Assembly: GCF_025562755.1 (NCBI RefSeq)
Contig: NZ_CP103300.1
Span: 5,085,001 to 5,149,000 of the forward strand
Direction of reading: 5' to 3'
Length of the DNA: 64,000 nt
Origin: Endozoicomonas euniceicola
Lineage (GTDB): Bacteria; Pseudomonadota; Gammaproteobacteria; Pseudomonadales; Endozoicomonadaceae
How positions within the stretch are numbered: the stretch's first letter is position 1; each line of letters begins with the position of its first letter. The notes below the pieces were generated by a model, which saw only the letters and a program-made list of their open reading frames with translations, made no database searches and was not told the DNA's origin. Positions 61,345 to 64,000 of this stretch are shown here, piece by piece. The translations under genes were made by a program, and so were the position numbers.

Positions 61345-63807
61345 CTAGTCTTCTTTAGCAATTTTTATCCATGCATCCCGCCAGTGACTGCCTTTTCCGG
61401 GCTGATAATGGTAGGCGCTTTGGCCACACCAGCCACTGAATGGGAAGGGCCTGCATTCATAGTCTTGACCATCAAGGGAAACCCTTGATCCTCCATGATA
61501 ATGAGTGCCTTCTTTCCAGGCTGGGTAGTGACCTTCTGATGATGGAACCACCTCAATAATTTTTGATGCACTGCCCTGGTTACCTTCGTTATCCGTCACG
61601 ACCAGTGAAACACTGACATCGAAAGCAATTTTTGTGGCAGGTGCAGTGAATGAAACAAACGTATTGTCTTCTGAAGGTTTCAGGGTGATCTGCCTTGATG
61701 AACTCCACTGGTAGTGGGGGACTTTGCCAACGATGTCAGGGTCACTGAACATGGCTGTAACTTGCAATTCTTTCTGCGAAGCTACTTTGTTCTCGCTACT
61801 CAGTTCAATACTAATGGGAGTTCCACATGAGTAGGGATCAATCATAAGGCTCATGGTGTCAATACCCTTGGCACCTTTGTTGTCTGTAATTTCCAGCTGG
61901 AACTGATATACCTGAGAGGTATCAGCGGGCATGACGTTTACCGTGGCTACGTCGTTGTTTTGGTTAGTGAGGTCGAGCCTGCGGCCTGTCCCAATCTCTG
62001 TCCATTCCCAGTGGGTGATTTTATTATCGCCGTAGGCTTTTGACGCTCTGCCGTCAAGTTTTACAGCGCGAAGTCCACTTTCCGGTGCCATGACATTCAG
62101 GTCACCTCCGGCATAGGCTCTGGGCGGTATAATGCCGCTATCATCTTTGATAACAACATTGAATTTGTCGATCAGGCACTTGATGTAGTCACCTTCGATG
62201 AAAGCATTGTAAGCGGTTTGATAGCTGACCAGCTTGCAACGATAGGAAAGGCCGTCCTTGTTATTAGGGTTCCATGTATAGTCCTGATCCCAGTAGATAT
62301 TGATAGCGGCTGAGCTGTTAGCGTCAAATTGCCTCATGTTGGCGCAGCCTAGTTTTTCGTCTTTTGGTATGGGCAATCCCAGATATTCAGCAATTTTTTT
62401 ATAGTATTCGATTCTGTTTAGGGACTGTGCATTTTCAACCGGACCACCGCATTCTACGCCGCCATTGATGATCATAGTGGTGACGCCAAAGCCGGGGCTA
62501 CGCTCGCTTTCCAGGTCAAATTGATTGGGCATCCATCTTCCGTCCATCACGCTGAGCATATTAGGCTTGGGGGGGGCTGGGAAGATGTAAAAAAAGGCGG
62601 CGCTGGCCAGATTTAACCAGGTGTCAGCCACTCTTTCCGGCGAGTTCAACAGTGTGCGGACATTGTTGTAGATGGAAATGGAGAATGGCCCATAGTTGTA
62701 GTTATAACTCAGCTGTTTGGCGCCGCGCCCAAAGTAGCTTTTGTACTGCCCATTCGGAAATTTGCCGCAAGGGTAGGCTTTGCCCTGCCATAAATCAGGG
62801 GCGCAGATGCCGTAGCCATTCTCGGACTTTTCTGTCCAGCCTATCTCTCTCAGGTATGCCAGCCCCTGCCGCCATTCCGGATATTCTCCGCCTGGAATAT
62901 GGGCACCGGTTTCCTGAGTGAAATGTGCAAACATGGTGACCAGGGCTCTGGTGCAAATTGCATCGGAATCTTTGTCGTCTGCGTAGGTTTGACATAATGC
63001 CGGATATTTGCCAATACCTTTCAGGAAGTTCTCATAGGTGTACTCTTTTAGCCTCTTGGGAAATATAAAATCCCATTTTTCGGATGGAAGGATTCTTTCT
63101 ACGCGCTTAACATTTTCAGGATTGTTAGCGCCATTCGGACATATTGCTTCTACAGACTCATTATCCAGAGTTCGTTGGTCACGCCTGGCTTCGCCGAACA
63201 TTGGGTTGTCAGCTTCAGCTGTCTTAATAATGGCATCCCTCTGTTCAAGAACCTTATTTTTGTCCAGCACATGAGGTTTGCCTGCTTTTGCTTTTGAAAC
63301 AGCGTTGAGGTGTCTGATTTCTTCTTGCTTGTCTTTGTATTTGGTAGTGACTTCTCGCATCAGTCTGTTGAAGTAGTTGTCATGTTTTGCTTCTCTTTCT
63401 GCTACTTCGTTTAACTGTGCAAGGTTTAATTGGTCCGGGGGCAAAATCCTTTTTTGACCAGGTTCATCCGGAGACTGTGTCTGGGTAATCCGGTCTTTGA
63501 AAAATTGACTCAGACCTTTCGTGACTAAGGATCTGATTTTGCTGATCTCAGGATTATCAGGTTCCTCGGCTTTTGAAAACTGCATATTGCCGCTGCCGGG
63601 TGAAAAAGTTTCAGTTAGTAAGGGTTGGCTTAGCCGCTCGGTCTCCTTATGTACGTAAAGGATCATGAAGTTGTAGACTTGTCGATATTTCTGTTTTTCC
63701 GACAATGAGTATTCAGGTGAAAGGGCATAAACCAAGGGGGCTGAAAATACGTACAGGCACAGAGCCTTGAAAATAGTGCGCAGGGTGGAGCGGTACTTGT
63801 TCTTCAT
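61345..63807 (-). CDS. Secreted GH19 chitinase with PKD-like and CBM5/12-like domains
   Basis: 820 residues from ATG 63807, chosen so that MKNKYRSTLRTIFKALCLYV starts the signal peptide (an upstream ATG at 63846 is less likely). After a helical N-terminal region (~30-230), a GH19 domain (~240-530) shows MFAHFTQETGAHIPGGEYPEW with the catalytic Glu, YFGRGAKQLSYNYNYGPFS (a family signature) and MIINGGVECGG. Then a PKD-like module (~562-660; ITHWEWTEIGTGRR), a second Ig-like module, and a C-terminal CBM5/12 (~760-820; YPAWKEGTHYHGGSRVSLDG, then WRDAWIKI). Likely cleaves chitin or peptidoglycan-like polymers outside the cell. The 193 bases beyond it to the window end show no gene. Confidence 0.85.
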   Translation of the reverse strand: MKNKYRSTLRTIFKALCLYVFSAPLVYALSPEYSLSEKQKYRQVYNFMILYVHKETERLSQPLLTETFSPGSGNMQFSKAEEPDNPEISKIRSLVTKGLSQFFKDRITQTQSPDEPGQKRILPPDQLNLAQLNEVAEREAKHDNYFNRLMREVTTKYKDKQEEIRHLNAVSKAKAGKPHVLDKNKVLEQRDAIIKTAEADNPMFGEARRDQRTLDNESVEAICPNGANNPENVKRVERILPSEKWDFIFPKRLKEYTYENFLKGIGKYPALCQTYADDKDSDAICTRALVTMFAHFTQETGAHIPGGEYPEWRQGLAYLREIGWTEKSENGYGICAPDLWQGKAYPCGKFPNGQYKSYFGRGAKQLSYNYNYGPFSISIYNNVRTLLNSPERVADTWLNLASAAFFYIFPAPPKPNMLSVMDGRWMPNQFDLESERSPGFGVTTMIINGGVECGGPVENAQSLNRIEYYKKIAEYLGLPIPKDEKLGCANMRQFDANSSAAINIYWDQDYTWNPNNKDGLSYRCKLVSYQTAYNAFIEGDYIKCLIDKFNVVIKDDSGIIPPRAYAGGDLNVMAPESGLRAVKLDGRASKAYGDNKITHWEWTEIGTGRRLDLTNQNNDVATVNVMPADTSQVYQFQLEITDNKGAKGIDTMSLMIDPYSCGTPISIELSSENKVASQKELQVTAMFSDPDIVGKVPHYQWSSSRQITLKPSEDNTFVSFTAPATKIAFDVSVSLVVTDNEGNQGSASKIIEVVPSSEGHYPAWKEGTHYHGGSRVSLDGQDYECRPFPFSGWCGQSAYHYQPGKGSHWRDAWIKIAKED

Positions 63808-64000
63808 GAGAAATACCTGAAACAGAGAGGTCTGACAACAGATCAAAACGCTGTTTGGTTAGTCAGCCAGAATTGGAGATAAAGTCTTGTTGAATGGGCG
63901 TAGAAAACAAACTTACTGAGAAAACAGCCTTTATTGTAGCGCTCATTGGGCGATTGTTACCTTTTCTAACCCATTTCATTGTAATAATTTTTTATTACTC

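Overview
The window looks like a gammaproteobacterial chromosome, most likely an Endozoicomonas-type (Oceanospirillales) host-associated bacterium. Three things point there: the conserved housekeeping genes (purL, prfC, ispB, rplU-rpmA-obgE-proB, rpsT, murJ, a class II DAHP synthase), the heavy IS load, and several genes with eukaryotic-type or effector-type domains (RING-H2 plus ankyrin, a SopB/IpgD-type phosphatase motif, Death-domain-like repeats, EGF-like cysteine motifs, a GH19 chitinase). The genus is inferred from style, not from a database match.

Regions. 1-7 kb: 3' part of purL, a SlyB-type lipoprotein, and a minus-strand glycolipid/sugar-transfer cluster (GtrB-type GT2, GtrA flippase, YdjC/ChbG deacetylase, GT39). 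7-9.2 kb: a RING-H2/ankyrin protein. 9.5-13.8 kb: thioesterase, sseA, a small ACT-like protein preceded on the minus strand by a transcription attenuator resembling that of ilvGMEDA, class II DAHP synthase and a macrodomain protein. 13.8-30.2 kb: an accessory zone between a tRNA-Pro(CGG) gene and five tandem tRNA-Pro(UGG) genes. It starts with a truncated integrase and continues with nested insertion sequences (three IS1380-like copies, two ISL3, two IS1634, fragments of IS66-like and IS5-like elements), a tyrosine recombinase with a broken partner gene (possible Gamma-Mobile-Trio remnant), an attC-like site and a low-GC secreted orphan.

30.5-40.3 kb: def, yjjV-type DNase, a membrane-anchored orphan with a PCu(A)C copper chaperone, a YjiH-family membrane protein, prfC, a brnT/brnA locus with a frameshifted toxin, a SopB-like phosphatase and ispB. 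40.4-49.6 kb: material placed between ispB and rplU, which are normally adjacent and divergent: a GNAT enzyme, a PuuE-like deacetylase-fold enzyme and three tandem paralogous secreted EGF-like proteins with conserved N-terminal and divergent C-terminal halves. 49.6-56.5 kb: rplU, rpmA, obgE, proB, a secreted protein with two Death-like domains, rpsT and murJ. 56.6-64 kb: a heptamer repeat array, a 1431-residue secreted coiled-coil protein carrying an in-frame palindromic repeat, and a secreted GH19 chitinase.

The main theme is a conserved backbone interrupted by host-interaction candidates. No secretion-system structural genes, CRISPR arrays or rRNA genes are visible here. All family assignments come from reading motifs by eye.
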